Under the pieces are notes generated by a model, which saw nothing but the letters and a program-made list of their open reading frames with translations, did not search any database and was not told the DNA's origin. A stretch of 64,000 nucleotides of DNA from an uncultured Pirellulaceae bacterium (GTDB lineage Bacteria; Planctomycetota; Planctomycetia; Pirellulales; Pirellulaceae): the NCBI GenBank assembly GCA_937929805.1, contig CALFUT010000008.1, positions 62,001 through 126,000 on the forward strand, given 5' to 3'. Shown one piece after another: positions 63,574 through 64,000 of this stretch. Each line of letters opens with the position of its first letter. Position 1 is the stretch's first letter. The translations under genes and the position numbers were made by a program.

Positions 63574-63840
63574 TTAGTCTTGATACCAGACTCGAAGGAA
63601 CTGATGCCAGCGGCTAGGCGTGTCGCCGCTGGTGCCGATCGAGGCATCGTTGGAGCCCTCTTCCCAGCGACTCCAGATGTTGGGTAGGACAACCGTTTCC
63701 AAGCTGACTAAAGTGACCGAGCTTTCGCTAAGCCACTCGTTCGCCGCGACTACCGCTGCATCAAATGATTCGTGTTTGCCCGGTTTCAAGAATCCGGGTG
63801 CCTCGATCTGTTTGGGCACGAAGTCTCGGTATTGGATCAT
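63574..63840 (-). CDS. Small protein of unknown function
   Basis: An 88-residue soluble protein beginning MIQYRDFVPKQIEAPGFLKPGKHESF, with a helix (FDAAVVAANEWLSES) followed by a strand (VTLVSLETVVLP) and ending in RWHQFLRVWYQD. I do not recognise a domain. It is probably a real gene because it fills the space exactly between a terminator-like palindrome and a repeat block, has an ATG start at 63840, and its composition fits folded protein. A helix-strand pattern like this occurs in small sorting or immunity-type proteins, but no function can be assigned. Confidence 0.6.
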   Translation of the reverse strand: MIQYRDFVPKQIEAPGFLKPGKHESFDAAVVAANEWLSESSVTLVSLETVVLPNIWSRWEEGSNDASIGTSGDTPSRWHQFLRVWYQD

Positions 63841-63846
63841 GGCGTG

Positions 63847-63915
63847 AGTGTTCAGTGTTCAGTGTTCAGTGTTCAGTGTGAGGTGTGAGCGGGAGGGCGA
63901 GGCTCCGTCCGAGCC
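63847..63915. repeat. Tandem AGTGTTC repeat and dispersed intergenic repeat (copy 2)
   Basis: Four head-to-tail copies of AGTGTTC (63847-63874) are followed by GTGTGAGGTGTGAGC and then GGGAGGGCGAGGCTCCGTCCGAGCC (63891-63915). The same order and nearly the same sequence occur at 21613-21674. It lies just upstream of the small gene at 63574-63840 and might overlap its promoter. Confidence 0.65.
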
Positions 63916-64000
63916 ACGCGGATGCAGCGCGTCTCATTCCGCCGGGGGCGGCAGAAGCCTTCCTCTCGCATTGGTTCCGTTCGAGACACCGGAGCCAAAG

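Noticed and set aside
63847-63874. CRISPR array
   Set aside because: The short AGTGTTC tandem has no spacers and units of only seven bases. No CRISPR array or cas gene was seen anywhere in the window.

Overview
The window looks like a chromosomal segment of a planctomycete, probably a Rhodopirellula-like member of the Pirellulaceae. The signs are a giant exported protein with an N-terminal LEPRQLLAG (LEPR-XLL type) motif, dockerin-like GDANLDG repeats on two neighbouring secreted proteins, a Tat-exported Gfo/Idh/MocA oxidoreductase with an RRKFLQAAG motif, and many intergenic palindromes. The species call is inference from sequence style; no rRNA is present. One tRNA gene (Arg, anticodon UCU) lies near 61.4 kb.

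1-12960 (minus strand) is an exopolysaccharide operon. It starts with a NusG/RfaH-like antiterminator and continues with an animal-type UDP-glucose dehydrogenase, a small protein plus AbiEii-like nucleotidyltransferase pair, GDP-mannose 4,6-dehydratase, a flippase, a pyruvyl-transferase-like protein, three glycosyltransferases, an O-antigen-ligase/polymerase-like protein, an acyltransferase and the first 39 codons of a further gene cut by the window edge. Most junctions overlap by 1-4 bases. An intrinsic-terminator-like hairpin lies between the antiterminator and the sugar genes.

13148-17776 (minus) is a DNA-repair block: exonuclease III, then a Rad50/Mre11-like set in which the ATPase is split into two polypeptides. 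The N-terminal half carries Walker A and a CxxC hook; the C-terminal half carries the signature motif and Walker B. A metallophosphoesterase and a small coiled-coil protein lie between them.

17959-23237 holds housekeeping genes: 3-hydroxyanthranilate dioxygenase and kynureninase (plus), a Uma2-family protein, cysteine synthase and a class I photolyase (minus). 23629-32333 (plus) holds two large secreted proteins with matching C-terminal dockerin-like repeats, then a membrane-anchored glycerophosphodiesterase-like protein. A truncated haemoglobin follows on the minus strand.

33037-52485 is a secondary-metabolite cluster. The minus-strand operon encodes a phenylalanine/tyrosine-type ammonia-lyase, an acyl-AMP ligase fused to a carrier protein, a 2688-residue type I polyketide synthase and two paralogous flavin-dependent halogenase-like enzymes. 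The divergent plus-strand operon encodes an RND adaptor and an RND pump. The layout suggests that an aryl acid (cinnamate-like) is made, adenylated, loaded, extended once by KS-AT-DH-KR-ACP, perhaps halogenated, and exported. The synthase ends in a second KS-AT pair whose catalytic residues are both lost. I consider this cluster and the split Rad50-like set the most interesting parts of the window.

52617-63840 carries a (6-4)-photolyase-like protein lacking the usual Fe-S cysteines, a cation/proton antiporter, a Gfo/Idh/MocA oxidoreductase, an AGCS symporter, a DegT-family aminotransferase, tRNA-Arg, 5-formyltetrahydrofolate cyclo-ligase, phosphofructokinase and a small unknown protein, with several strong intergenic palindromes between them.
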